Part shown: in pieces, positions 21,301 to 30,785 of the stretch | Layout: each line of letters opens with the position of its first letter | How positions within the stretch are numbered: position 1 is the stretch's first letter | Assembly (NCBI GenBank): GCA_020186115.1 | Contig: WSYJ01000092.1 | Coordinates: 532,001-596,000, forward strand | Direction of reading: 5' to 3' | DNA from: Histomonas meleagridis | Lineage: Eukaryota; Parabasalia; Tritrichomonadida; Dientamoebidae | DNA length: 64,000 nt | Notes under the pieces: model-generated | Databases searched by the model: none | Told to the model about the DNA's origin: nothing | What the model saw: only the letters and a program-made list of their open reading frames with translations | Program-made: the position numbers and the translations under genes

Positions 21301-21793
21301 TGATTTTGGATTCAAGAATTTTAAAGTTGGAAAGATTAATTTTGCCACATCCTGTAAGATTATAATCTCGAAAAAATTGAAGAAAATATGGTATATGACC
21401 TTCATATGATTTAATTGCTTTACCTCCCCAAACAAACGTTGATAAATGATAAGATATTTGTTGAAGATTTAATGATATTAAAGAGATTTGAAGAAAACGT
21501 TGTGGCATATTATAACCATATATTGAAGTGGAAGTAACGGTTTTAAAATCATAAACAATTTGTTCTGGAAATTTTGTTGATATGTGATGAAGAATTGCAT
21601 CACGAAATTGATTTTGTTCATTTTCATCTTGTGGACAATCAACATAAATTTTTGCAAACATTCCATGAACAATAATACATTGATCCGAATGATCTTCAAT
21701 CGCTTTCCCAAATATTTGGATAAGAGGTACTTGCTTTAATGGTTCATTACGATACCCTAAATTGATTGGATCGAATTCCCGATCTGGTGGCAT
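18329..21793 (-). CDS. REV3: DNA polymerase zeta catalytic subunit (REV3)
   Basis: 1154-residue family B polymerase for translesion synthesis. Polymerase motif A reads DFQSLYPS at about residue 633. The pol zeta block VKKNVRKGIFPIMLEQILN follows, then YGYTSAHYSGRMPC and motif C YGDTDS at about 800. The C-terminus has two Cys clusters: CysA (CPLCEKECK...FCNSC, about 1059) and CysB (CSKC...CCYSC...C, about 1118-1140), the latter the presumed iron-sulfur/accessory-subunit site. The REV3-specific motifs separate it from pol delta and alpha. It is shorter than yeast REV3 (1504 aa), the missing part being the middle insertion. ATG 21793 lies 158 bp from the divergent OST48 start. Confidence 0.9.
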   Translation of the reverse strand: MPPDREFDPINLGYRNEPLKQVPLIQIFGKAIEDHSDQCIIVHGMFAKIYVDCPQDENEQNQFRDAILHHISTKFPEQIVYDFKTVTSTSIYGYNMPQRFLQISLISLNLQQISYHLSTFVWGGKAIKSYEGHIPYFLQFFRDYNLTGCGKINLSNFKILESKISKYGTEIHCTVNDIISPKVNSSSQILSHLEPIWKEQKEIRRNMNIDTEPAITFTSRRDLLFTQRLPQIEPSQIPPTSQELENLLEYLEKYDPNKSLESIENEEQRTQLEVDSILSEGPIFHCPSTFDVRPLTCTLSDLTSQVTTIDTFATKLIVQENKSFFKYTKETFNQNEEEELNEEQPEEDTQEENHSSENISILFLEIGCKPRPNLLPDPEHDPIIFIIYSFYLNDKILETGVIYNGPKFQYPIQCMYVNDEPTLFSKLINLILRLNPDIIVGFNTEKESIGYINERSIYLGITNFYDEISRVKKHFTSFEDVRNIGGRIIFNVWRIIRGIERLRIYTITNISDKILGIPFPEITNEQILTWLEITPYKYIFFIYNKMNIVLSLIRKLNLIPYICELTQVFGIDICSTLTRGSQFHTESLLCRVSKRMNYLLYTPTRKEMMSQRAPMSIPLVMEPKSGFYSNPVMVIDFQSLYPSTIIGYNLCYSTILGRVENIKKGFGQIGCVENYQIDMKKVNEMINNSDVINTPNDVLFVKKNVRKGIFPIMLEQILNLRSYIKDTIKNTKNVKLLSVLDSRQKALKSFAACIYGYTSAHYSGRMPCVELGDSIVECSRHLIEFVLNYIEKNYENLTVLYGDTDSLFIMMPNSSKEKCFKFAENLCKEISSFFPSPIKIKLEKIYYGVFLVNKKRYCGWMYENVHQNKLTFDVKGLEIKRRDSCLLVSKVMTDVLELIQKYHNIDIAKDKFIEYINGICNNSIPLGDYIFAKEIRPGTYKVKPPVAYVSETLEKSDPRKKPIYGERIQYVIVSSAPKSKLIERVVSVNEYLEKNLRIDINYYILKQIIPSLGRVLETIGVDVNQWIKNININLYKIPYYPFKKNYKQITILERYCKQVICPLCEKECKNNKISRFCNSCLNNGGKKECIFELVKRVKLFERQYFECLEKCSKCANIDGIDKDAFCCYSCDNYWKCALAKEKMDTYQSYLEINE

Positions 21794-21911
21794 AAGAATT
21801 GGATCAATAGTATTGATTTGAACAGAGATCTTGCAATTTCCACTTGATAAAATCTTAAATTTGTGAATTTCAAATCAAATGTCTTAAAAATACGTTAAAC
21901 AAAACAAATTT

Positions 21912-21926
21912 GGGGTATCCTAAAAT
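21912..21926 (+). promoter_or_regulatory. Second copy of GGGGTATCCTAAAAT
   Basis: Exact match to 4224-4238, here 25 nt before the OST48 ATG and inside the REV3/OST48 divergent promoter. Confidence 0.4.
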
Positions 21927-21951
21927 ATTGTCACTTTTGTGTTTGGTCAAA

Positions 21952-23178
21952 ATGTTTTTTCTAGCTTTTTTATCACTATCCTCATCTACACATAAAATTC
22001 TCGCATTACTTTCAGCAAAAGGAGATGAAGATAAATATTCTACTTTCTTTAATGATCTAAAATCACTTAATTGCGAAATCACATTTTCAACATGCGGAAA
22101 AAATCAAGTTTATCTTGAACGTTTTGGACAAAAGGTTTATGATACAGTTATTATAATGTGCAGTAAAACATCTTGCTTGGGTAATAATGCAGATGATTTA
22201 TTTGATTTTGTTGACAACGGTGGCAATGCATATGTTTTTTCATCAAATCAAGGTAGTGAACTTCAAGATAAAATTTACAGGCATCTCAATCTCCGTGTAA
22301 TCAGTTCCAATAAAATTACAGATATTAATGGAAACAAACAGGTTGTTCTCCGAAAAATTGTTGCCCCACCACAAATCGTTTCTCAGTCTGTTAATCCACT
22401 TTTATACGAAGGTGGATACTCAACAATTGATCGTCCAAATGATTTCCGTTTCCCTATTGTTATAGGTGGCCTTGAACATTTACCTGTTAATCCGGATCTT
22501 GTTTCATATTCACCACATTTAGCCAATGATTTAATTCCCATATCAGCATTTCAAGCACGAAATGGTGGTCGTATCATAATCATTCATTCCTCTACTTTTG
22601 CACTCGATGAAACCATGCAGAAAGAAATCACTCTTTCTGAAAACATGGGACAACTTAATACATCAGTTTCAAATGGAAATCGTGATCTTCTTAAACAACT
22701 TAGCGAATGGCTTACTCACTACAAGAACCATGTAAAGATCATTGAAGCAAGCCATTGCGATGCTGAGACTGGAGAAACACCTGTTCAGTATCACATCAAG
22801 CAAAATGTGACGGTTAGTGCCCGTATCGTCTACGCCGATAGAGGCGAATGGTCGAATTATACAGAGAATGATGTTCAAGTCGAAGTCTTTATGCTTGGAG
22901 TATTTGTAAGAAGACACATGAAAATGATAGAGCCTGGATATTATCAAGAAACACTTATGCTCCCAGATCGTGCAGGTAACTTCAAAATTAAAGTGTTCAC
23001 AGATAAGGAAGGATGGATGAACGCTAGAGAAGAAATGGCAATAGCAATTAGACCATTGGCTATTAGAGAAAAGGAAAAATTCTTATATTGCGCTCAACCT
23101 TATCAGGTATCTATGATGCTGATAATGGCTGCTGCTTTCCTCTCTGCGGTTCATTTCCTTTATCACAAGCCACAATAA
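21952..23178 (+). CDS. Oligosaccharyltransferase 48 kDa subunit (OST48/WBP1)
   Basis: 408 residues from the ATG at 21952; the frame upstream begins only with TTG. An N-terminal signal peptide (MFFLAFLSLSSS) precedes the lumenal domain, KILALLSAKGDEDKYSTFFN, with the DDOST features DTVIIMC, DLFDFVDNGGNAYVFSS and the SPHLANDLIPISAFQARNGG-type centre. RIIIIHSSTFALDETM follows. A single C-terminal membrane span (about 382-402) is followed by a short tail HKPQ. It is a non-catalytic subunit of the ER complex that N-glycosylates nascent proteins. Stop overlaps TAAA. Confidence 0.9.
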   Translation: MFFLAFLSLSSSTHKILALLSAKGDEDKYSTFFNDLKSLNCEITFSTCGKNQVYLERFGQKVYDTVIIMCSKTSCLGNNADDLFDFVDNGGNAYVFSSNQGSELQDKIYRHLNLRVISSNKITDINGNKQVVLRKIVAPPQIVSQSVNPLLYEGGYSTIDRPNDFRFPIVIGGLEHLPVNPDLVSYSPHLANDLIPISAFQARNGGRIIIIHSSTFALDETMQKEITLSENMGQLNTSVSNGNRDLLKQLSEWLTHYKNHVKIIEASHCDAETGETPVQYHIKQNVTVSARIVYADRGEWSNYTENDVQVEVFMLGVFVRRHMKMIEPGYYQETLMLPDRAGNFKIKVFTDKEGWMNAREEMAIAIRPLAIREKEKFLYCAQPYQVSMMLIMAAAFLSAVHFLYHKPQ

Positions 23179-23849
23179 ATAAATTAAACAAAAACATATT
23201 CTATTAATTATGCTTTACTTATGGAATTTTGTTGAATTATAATTATAATTGTTATAAGTTTTATGTAATTCAATTAACATTGCTATACAATGTATATTCT
23301 TTGTAAAAAAAAAACGTCAATGGTTACTTTCCCAATAATAGATAAAAAATGAAAATTGATAATTTAATTATTCAGTTGCTAGCACATGTAAAAACTTTCA
23401 GCTGAGAATATCTGTTGTCTCAGGTTCCACTTCGTACATACTCTAAAGGGAATGCCTTAATTTAATTAGGTCAGAATAAATTTTCTAACAAAAATTCTCA
23501 AATTGAAAATTCATGAACTTGTTATGACATGTTCATAAAACTTATCATTTACACAAAGAAAGATTTAAAGAGATCAACTTCTTGAGTTACAAAAAGGTGG
23601 TAGACTACATAAATTACTCTGAGCGATTTTCTATATATTTAAGATGTAATTACTTTGGTATCAAAGAAATTGGTAAAGCATTACTTTTACAATAAACCTT
23701 TCTAAAAAATGAAAATTAAGCCAATAGTGAAGGTGGGAATGTTTATAATAAGAATACTTTTTTTTCATTCTTCATATATGTTATTCCAATTTTCTTCATC
23801 AGAATTAATTAAAATGACACTTCCCAGAAAACGTAATTGCGCTATCACC
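23179..23849. other. Intergenic region, no gene seen
   Basis: Convergent 3' flanks of OST48 and the Myb gene. AT-rich, with scattered stops in all frames; no feature recognised. Confidence 0.5.
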
Positions 23850-24224
23850 TTACACGTTATAGAAGTCAAGGTTTAATCTTCGATTAAGAACATTCACCCA
23901 CCTGTCACGGCATTGTTTTCCTGTACGTTTCAAAGTACCACCTAACAGATTCCATTTTTTTGGTCCATATATATTTACATGATTTATTACCATATCGTCT
24001 TCCTCTTGTGTCCATGATCCCTTCTTGATGTCGTTTCTTAACACTTTCTTCCACCTTTCGGAGATTTGCATTGGATTTTTATATGGTAAAAGCATATCAT
24101 GAATGTATTTCCATTCATAAAAGTTTTCGCTTTTATCATTAATAAAATCTCGAAGGATATTGTCTTCCTCTTGTGTCCATTGCACTTTGTAATTCAGAGG
24201 GGGAGCATTGTTTTCGTTCATCAT
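23850..24224 (-). CDS. Short R2R3 Myb DNA-binding protein
   Basis: 124 residues, almost entirely two Myb repeats. Repeat 1 (about 15-65) has WTQEEDNILRDFI...WKYIHDMLL...QISERWKKVL. Repeat 2 (about 68-118) has KGSWTQEEDDMVINHV...KKWNLLGGTLK followed by RTGKQCRDRWVNVLNRRL. The regular tryptophans are kept in both, and the recognition helix of repeat 2 is canonical. Trichomonads have very many such short Myb proteins, some binding promoter elements of adhesin genes in Trichomonas vaginalis. Nuclear transcription factor role inferred. Confidence 0.9.
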   Translation of the reverse strand: MMNENNAPPLNYKVQWTQEEDNILRDFINDKSENFYEWKYIHDMLLPYKNPMQISERWKKVLRNDIKKGSWTQEEDDMVINHVNIYGPKKWNLLGGTLKRTGKQCRDRWVNVLNRRLNLDFYNV

Positions 24225-24639
24225 TGTTAATTTTCGACAAATTTTCTTTCAAATTTGTGAGCAACTTTTGTACACTGTGACCACTATTTTCTTATGTAAA
24301 GTATTTAAAACATCAATAAATTTGACGTTAGACACATTCCCCGGTGAACGACCAAATATCTCCTTTTTTTCTGAATTTCTTTATAATGTAAACTATATAA
24401 ATTAAAAAGTGCCATAGGAATTTTCTTTTGCCAAAGTGAACTCAAATGGCATATGCCATAGCTATATATTTTGAAAAAATTCGAATGGCATTTTTTACTA
24501 TTTTTAAGCATAAAACATTTTTTATTATTATACAAAATGAATTAAGTTTTTAAAACATTTTCGCAAATAATTTATTTTTCCAAATTAAAAACATGCTTTT
24601 TTGAATCTTCAAAATTTGTTCTTCAAGATTACTGAATTC

Positions 24640-25150
24640 TTTAAGATTGCATTTTTTGGACAATTTCAATCACCTTTTGGTTTCGCAACATGTTCGAAAC
24701 GAATTCTTTTCCGAACGAATTCACGACATCTAGATCAAGCAATTCCCAAACATAATACGAAACTTCCGTTATATTTCTTATTCCCATTATCGCGACAAAC
24801 AAAGAGTCGAACCAATGTCGAATTATGCTTTTACGTTTCCTTCGCTGAGCGAATTGATGAACTTCACTTCACCTTCTTTTAGAGGCGGAAGTTGGTCATG
24901 TTCTAGAGTCGACGCAAAAGGAAGTAATGATGAAGATATGTCAGAAGTTATCTTCCAACATACAGAAAATGCACACAAAACATTTCAGTAGGATACCGTC
25001 AATCTAATGTTGAAGAAGATCCATTTGCAAAAGATTTTAAAGGAGATAATATCGTCAAAATATGCATTTAAGGAATGGCAACAGGAAACAACAAAATTGT
25101 TCCTAAAAGCTATTGCTTAGTTGATGTATTTCATGGTGATTTCGATTTTT
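24640..25150 (+). pseudogene. Decayed gene, identity unknown
   Basis: Higher GC and protein-like stretches occur in shifting frames, for example MFETNSFPNEFTTSRSSNSQ from about 24690. A later stretch at about 24990-25150 reads GYRQSNVEEDPFAKDFKGDN, an in-frame stop, then GMATGNNKIVPKSYCLVDVF. Several frameshifts and stops interrupt it. It looks like a dead plus-strand gene; I do not recognise the family. Confidence 0.4.
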
Positions 25151-25303
25151 CTAAAAAAAAATATGCTTTTGATTTTATTTGTTGTGAGCTTATAAAACAA
25201 TAAAAAATAAAAAAGGAGTAAATGAAATGAACATAGTACATAAAATCCAAATAAAACCACCAAGCATGCTCAATACTACTAAAGTTTTTTGAACTGAAAA
25301 AAA

Positions 25304-25378
25304 GACCACCGGGAAGACTCGAACTTCCAACCTTAAGGTTATGAGCCTTACGAACTAAACCCATTGTTCCACGGTGAT
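25304..25378 (-). tRNA. tRNA-Met (CAT anticodon)
   Basis: On the minus strand a full cloverleaf can be folded. The acceptor ATCACCG pairs with CGGTGGT (one T:G pair), and the D stem is GAAC/GTTC. The anticodon stem TAAGG/CCTTA has loop CTCATAA with anticodon CAT. The variable loop is AGGTT, the T stem GGAAG/CTTCC and the T loop TTCGAGT. Box B (AGTTCGAGTCT) is close to consensus. The T loop is ordinary and the anticodon stem lacks three G:C pairs, which favours elongator tRNA-Met, although the A1:T72 pair is an initiator-like trait. No intron. Confidence 0.9.
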
Positions 25379-25599
25379 TTCGTTTTTCCATGAAAAAATG
25401 CCCTTTTGAGCTGATTTTGCACAAAAATTCATAATAATTCGATATTTCTTTCCTTGGATTGATAATTCTGACTCTCTTAATTACATCTGGGTATTTAAAT
25501 AAAAAGAAAAGCATTTTACTTTAGATCGTACAGTATTGAGCCCAATTCCACAACTGTATAACCATTATGTTCCTTATATAATTTTCCAAGTTCTGAAGT

Positions 25600-26395
25600 G
25601 TTAACTCTTTATTATTATTCCGTAAATTCTTCATTATCATAAACACCCTAATAACGCAGGCTGGTGTGTAACTTCAAGTTGTGCAGCATTTTCATATTCT
25701 TCACTTGGGAACTTAACCATTGTGGTGTATTTGCTTCTTTGTATTTGCGGTCAAAACTGTATGAAAATTATCTTTTTTTTACCCCTAAGTCCCAAATAAT
25801 CTAACTTCTCTTCCAAAAACTTATCCCGTCTTCCTTTGCTACAAATCCTTCATCAAACTTAAATTCATTAACATTAAGCAAACATTCCCAAAACAACTAT
25901 CATATTCGATAGAGTTTATTATTGTTTGTCGTTTTCATTCACGTTCACATTCCAACCTGTTTCAGAATTACTTTAGATATATAAATGTAAAGTCACCTAT
26001 GATATTAACTTTAGAATTTACATCAATTTTCTCTTTGGGGTATGTGTAAATTACTTGTTTATCACCTCTAAGTTTAAGTGCTAAAAGTACAGTAGAAACA
26101 GAAATAATGTTATTCTCTTCAAATGTTTCATCATCAGTCACACGAAATTTATTATATATTTCACTCCTTATCTTTATTCGAATTTGGTTTTATCGACTAT
26201 GTAAATGGATCAGATTTTCATCTAACAAGCTTTTTTTATAGTAAGCAAATTCTCCAATTAAAACAAAATCATTTTTAGATATTAAAAAAATATGCTCTTC
26301 AATAGGATATCGTTTTCTTTTAAGTTTGCATACTTTAGATCGAAAGTTATGTATATACCATTACCCAGTACACCCAATATCTTCAAGGATAAAAA
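25600..26395 (-). pseudogene. Decayed gene, identity unknown
   Basis: On the minus strand one frame between about 26395 and 25970 is open except for two or three stops. It reads KLKRKRYPIEEHIFLISKND, then FVLIGEFAYYKKSLLDENLI, and later IISVSTVLLALKLRGDKQVI, DVNSKVNIIGDFTFIYLK. Below it, in another frame, ECLLNVNEFKFDEGFVAKED appears at about 25850. The amino acid composition is protein-like and the breaks are spaced, so this is a dead gene rather than chance. Family not recognised. Confidence 0.5.
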
Positions 26396-26587
26396 AAATC
26401 ATAAATCGACTTTTATATGCAGAAAATTTTTCTTTCTCCAAGGCAAAAACAAAAATTATTATATAATATAAAAATTTTCAACTCAATTCTCTTCATCAAA
26501 AACAAAATATTTCAATGGTTCCGCGCGGAACGATAGAAAACTTCAATGGTTTACCCGACTGCATATAAATATTCAGACTTAAATGGT

Positions 26588-27553
26588 TTAGAAGATGTTG
26601 CAAGCCTTGTTGTAGTAGCTCTTACGTGAGTCTAATCCATTGTATCCACCATTGACTTTCTTTGTGACTTGTTCAACAGTTGCACCTTTGTTGCAGAGTG
26701 AGTTCATGTTATTCTTGTACCACCAGTAACCAGCGGATGTCCATGGATACTTCTTAGCAACGTAGTCAACACCTTGCATAACGTTTTGGTCGCCAATGTA
26801 GTTAGCGAATGCTTGGTAATTGGCACGACCTGTCATTTGAATGTAACCAGCACCCTTGAACTTTGGACCATCACCCTTTTGTGTGTTACCAAGGTCTTTT
26901 CTGCCTTCGTAAGCTGATCCGGAAGCAATTTCTTTGGTGTATGTACCTAAAACTGATTCATGTGCGCATTGTGACATGAAGTGGCGGATTGAAGCTTGTG
27001 TTGTGATGCCGAACTTGGATAAGCAGTTGTTTAATTCATTAACATTTGTGGAAGAGGTATCTTTCCAGCCAAATGATTTGAGTTGGGCTTGTGTAACTTT
27101 TCCAGTTGTTGGTGTGGTTGGTGTTGATGGCTTTGATGTGGAAACATAATCTGATGAAACATATCCGAGTTTGCCATTGTAATTGATCATGTACCAATTT
27201 CCAGATGTGCCTAAGATTGAAATGCTAACGCCATTCTTAAGTTGACCAAGGGTAGAGCTTGATGTTGTTGGTTCAGAACGAACATTAAGAGCAGAAGCAG
27301 TTACATATCCTGTTTTGATAGCTGTTGTATCAAGTTTGATATATTGTGCTGAAACATAACCTGTCTTACCGCTATATGTAATCTTGTACCAGCTTCCAGA
27401 GGCAGCAGATGATGTAATTGTTACTTTATTGTTTTTCTTGATTTGGAAAAGAACTGATGAGCTTGTTGTTGCGCTAGCACGGACATTAAGAACATCAGCA
27501 GTGACAGTACCTGATGTAGATAATGATAAAGCTAAAATAGCTACAAAGAACAT
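26588..27553 (-). CDS. Secreted SH3b-SH3b-GH19 cell wall hydrolase
   Basis: 321 residues. A signal peptide (about 1-19) is followed by two bacterial SH3 domains (about 20-75 and 82-137, both with [18 protein letters not shown]-type cores and GKxGYVSxxY). A Ser/Thr/Pro linker comes next, then a GH19 chitinase/endolysin-like domain (about 152-321). The GH19 part has [17 protein letters not shown] with the catalytic-type Glu after His, and [20 protein letters not shown]. This architecture is that of bacterial or phage muralytic enzymes, so peptidoglycan is the likeliest substrate. The gene has visibly more GC-rich codons than its neighbours, supporting lateral transfer. Secretion against bacteria or for feeding is inferred. 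Confidence 0.85.
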   Translation of the reverse strand: MFFVAILALSLSTSGTVTADVLNVRASATTSSSVLFQIKKNNKVTITSSAASGSWYKITYSGKTGYVSAQYIKLDTTAIKTGYVTASALNVRSEPTTSSSTLGQLKNGVSISILGTSGNWYMINYNGKLGYVSSDYVSTSKPSTPTTPTTGKVTQAQLKSFGWKDTSSTNVNELNNCLSKFGITTQASIRHFMSQCAHESVLGTYTKEIASGSAYEGRKDLGNTQKGDGPKFKGAGYIQMTGRANYQAFANYIGDQNVMQGVDYVAKKYPWTSAGYWWYKNNMNSLCNKGATVEQVTKKVNGGYNGLDSRKSYYNKACNIF

Positions 27554-28046
27554 TTGATAACCAACAAGTATTCAATACAGATTTAAACTGGCATTCAAAT
27601 TGTTTCTCAAATATTTATCACCTGGAAACTTTTTGATACAAAATAAACAGTTAATTGTCAAATGACAACTAACCGAACAAAGTCAGTTATTGTGTCAAGC
27701 TGACATGAAAGTGGTTAAATTTTGAATTTTAATATTAAAATCATTTAAATTAGTCCACTATTCTTTTAATGGAACTAATTATATATGTAATAGTAATGTT
27801 TATATGAATTTTTATATAAATCAATAAATTGAATCTTTTTGAAAAAAATGATTTTGTAATATAATCTGTTTGTCTATATAATCAAACATTTATATCATCG
27901 CGTTATCAAAAAGAAATTGTATTTATGTCAATATTTTTTTTTGTAATTACATGAATGAATGTAATTTTATATTAACACAAGAAAACAATATAATCATTTA
28001 TGTATTTTATACAGAGTTATAATCGCGAATCTAATTTATACTACTA
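27554..28046. other. Intergenic region, no gene seen
   Basis: AT-rich; contains the promoter side of the GH19 gene and the 3' flank of the DYRK gene. No other feature recognised. Confidence 0.5.
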
Positions 28047-29198
28047 CTAACTTCCACCAGTAAAATTCGCGTTAATAAAAGCGTGCTGTAATGCCTCAGT
28101 CGGTGTCATTCTTTCGTCTGGGTCTATTCTTAATATCTTTTCAAGGAAGTCATAAAACACAATTCTTTTTGGTCTTTCATTTCTTTTCATTTCATCTGTC
28201 ATTTTCTTACCATATTCCAAAATAACATTTTTTAAATCTGGTATGATAAAGTAACGATAATTAAACTCTGTTTGTGGAACTGTTCCTAATCCATTATCAC
28301 GAAAATATTGTTCTTCTGTTTTTAAGGAACCATCACTCGTAAAGAACATGTCCTTCTTGGATGATAGATTTAAGACACGTTCGGGCACATTACCAAGCAT
28401 GGTTGTGATCAATTCGACCATTTGAAACTCATTTTGGCCTGGAAAAAGTGGCAGCGCAGTAAAAAGTTCGAAAAGAACGCAGCCAAGCGACCACATGTCT
28501 ATGGGAAACGAATAGTTCATGCCAAGGAGAACTTCTGGTGCTCTGTAATATCGAGATTGAATGTAAAATTGTGGTACTTGATTTGATAACATGGAACTTC
28601 CAAAGTCTATCATCTTGACAGAAAAGGAATATATGTCCCCAAGTAAGATGTTTTCAGGCTTAAGGTCGCAATGAATAACACCAATACGTTGTAAGGCAAT
28701 TAAGGCAATAAGCATCTTCTTAGCTACAACTTGAACAAGCTGAAGTGGAAGGCCTGTATAATCACGGCGTTTGATGATTTCATAAAGATCAAATGATAAT
28801 AGCTCAATTACCATGCAGATGTGATCATAATAAACAAACCAATCGTATAATTGTACAATACATTCTTTTTCATCTTCATTAATTTGCGATTGTATTTGCA
28901 TCATGAGTTGAACTTCACGTTGTGCTTGTTGACGATAACGAAGATGAGATTTGGAAACTTTAATAGCATATGTGGTAGGCATTTGTGTTCCATTCGAATT
29001 GGATTGTATTTCTTCAACTTTTAAAACTTGACCAAATTGTCCACGACCAAGTAATGAAATTACTTTGTATTTGCTACCTTTTGGACTGTCAAGTATATCA
29101 TTTTGCTTTATTATGAGATCTCCATTTGAATTGTCATGACTTAGAGGGAAAGCTGGTGTGCTGGGTTGAGTTAATACAACGCTTGGAGATCCAGTCAT
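28047..29198 (-). CDS. DYRK/YAK1-type protein kinase
   Basis: 383 residues from the ATG at 29198; the longer frame begins with GTG. All kinase motifs are present: glycine loop LGRGQFGQV (50-58), Lys80 in YAIK, HCDLKPEN (176-183), DFG (198-200), activation loop YIQSRYYRAPEV (212-223) and DMWSLGCVLFEL. HCDLKPEN and the second tyrosine of YxxSRYY, which is autophosphorylated in DYRKs, identify the family. No long disordered tails are present, unlike fungal Yak1. Predicted active Ser/Thr kinase; targets unknown. Confidence 0.9.
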   Translation of the reverse strand: MTGSPSVVLTQPSTPAFPLSHDNSNGDLIIKQNDILDSPKGSKYKVISLLGRGQFGQVLKVEEIQSNSNGTQMPTTYAIKVSKSHLRYRQQAQREVQLMMQIQSQINEDEKECIVQLYDWFVYYDHICMVIELLSFDLYEIIKRRDYTGLPLQLVQVVAKKMLIALIALQRIGVIHCDLKPENILLGDIYSFSVKMIDFGSSMLSNQVPQFYIQSRYYRAPEVLLGMNYSFPIDMWSLGCVLFELFTALPLFPGQNEFQMVELITTMLGNVPERVLNLSSKKDMFFTSDGSLKTEEQYFRDNGLGTVPQTEFNYRYFIIPDLKNVILEYGKKMTDEMKRNERPKRIVFYDFLEKILRIDPDERMTPTEALQHAFINANFTGGS

Positions 29199-29701
29199 TT
29201 CCAATAAAACGGCACTTTTCAGAGGTACTTTAAACGTACCCGGCACAACAGAAAATAAGAATACATTTTTTGTTCACAAATAAATGTTACAAGTTAAATT
29301 ATGCTGCTTCAATAACGAAGTTTTTCTATATTATAATTTTGTATCATTTTTGCTTGAATATCTTAGTTGAATTAATTCCTCGTTTTGCATTTTCTTCATA
29401 CATAATCATAATTATTTTTTAAAAAGATTGTTCACATCATTTGGTACATGAGAAATATTTTGATATATATAAAAGAACATTATTATGATTCTAAAATCAT
29501 GAAAGGTAAATAGTTAGTCATATGATTTCGTAAATATAAATATAAAATAACAATGATCACAAGTGTCTATTTTCATCAATACACATCTTAATATTCAATT
29601 AAAAGAAATTAAACATTTATCCATTTGTAATAAAAACAATTTATCTTAAAGAAAATCATTATATTGATACTAAATAAAAACATTTTAACATAAATTGAAT
29701 T
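29199..29701. other. Intergenic region, no gene seen
   Basis: AT-rich, upstream of the DYRK kinase. No gene or repeat recognised. Confidence 0.5.
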
Positions 29702-30585
29702 TTATTCGCAACCTGTTAAACTAATTATATCAAAGAGTATATCGCTTTCATTAATTGGCTCCATCGGCATTTGAAGGCTTGACTTCGTAACCACTGGATA
29801 ATACTTCGGGACGGCGCTCAGCCTATAGACATATCCTACTCCTGAAAAGAATATTGACATCACAATTCCAACAGCCTTACTGTATTTAAACTTTCACTTT
29901 TTGTCACCAATACCATATTCGTGTCATAATTTTATATCCGCCGTAAGTGATTGTTGGTAAATGTCTTAGATATGTTGAGCTATAAAGATATACATAATCC
30001 CGTATTTCTTTCGTTGTCTCAACATTTAATGTGACTTGTACAAGTCACCCAACCATTGTCTTTAATGGTGCGAATTGATGTTGTTGTTATGGAATCATTG
30101 ACTTGAATAATTTTGGACATGGGAAAACATTTATATCGACCATAGAAAGTATAACCTGAGTAATATATTTTTAAATATGGATTTTGTGTGATCATATTGT
30201 TGATTTTCATAATCGGTATATGACTTGGTATATTGGAAGGCTTGAAAAACAACATCTTGTTCTAAGCTGTATTTGCCATATAATATTATCGCAGATAAAG
30301 CTACACAACATATAATACATATAAAAAAAATACTTTTACTTGTATCTTCATCATTACTTCGAAAAAAATATATTAGAATTGAACATGCAAGCATAACTAG
30401 GGAAACATAGCTTACTCAATGTAATGCAATCGGAATACTCGAAACTTCAAAAAATTTAAGATCTGGATTTTGCTTTTTTGCTTCAAGATACTCATTCCGG
30501 GGTATAAAGAATGTACAGAAGCAAAGTGTAGTTAAAAAATTATTGATAAGATGCAAATGATGATTGGCAAGTTTTGGAATCTTCA
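29702..30585 (-). pseudogene. Broken multi-span membrane protein gene
   Basis: The minus strand begins at an ATG about 30585 (MKIPKLANHHLHLINNFLTT) and stays in frame across a single TGA (at about 30418) into VSYVSLVMLACSILIYFF. A third hydrophobic segment (ICIICCVALSAIILYG) follows. A frameshift near 30250 leads to KPSNIPSHIPIMKINNMITQ, another break to ETTKEIRDYVYLYSSTYLRH, and a last one to KYSKAVGIVMSIFFSGVGYV. The final segment ends ...IISLTGCE with TAA at 29702-29704. Four hydrophobic helices and a tyrosine-containing tail can be reconstructed in outline. One stop and at least three shifts make it a pseudogene. Confidence 0.65.
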
Positions 30586-30785
30586 TAAGTTTTTCTAGAT
30601 TACAACTAATGTGTAAATAATTTGTTGGTCCTTCTTCTCGTTCACTAGATTTTGTCAGTGATTCTCTGTTAGATCACACATTTCGATTTCTCTTTTATCA
30701 TTCATTTATGAATGTCAATATACAAAAAATTATATTGAAATTCTCTTTCAAATATTTTTTTGATACGTTTACACAATAAAAAACA

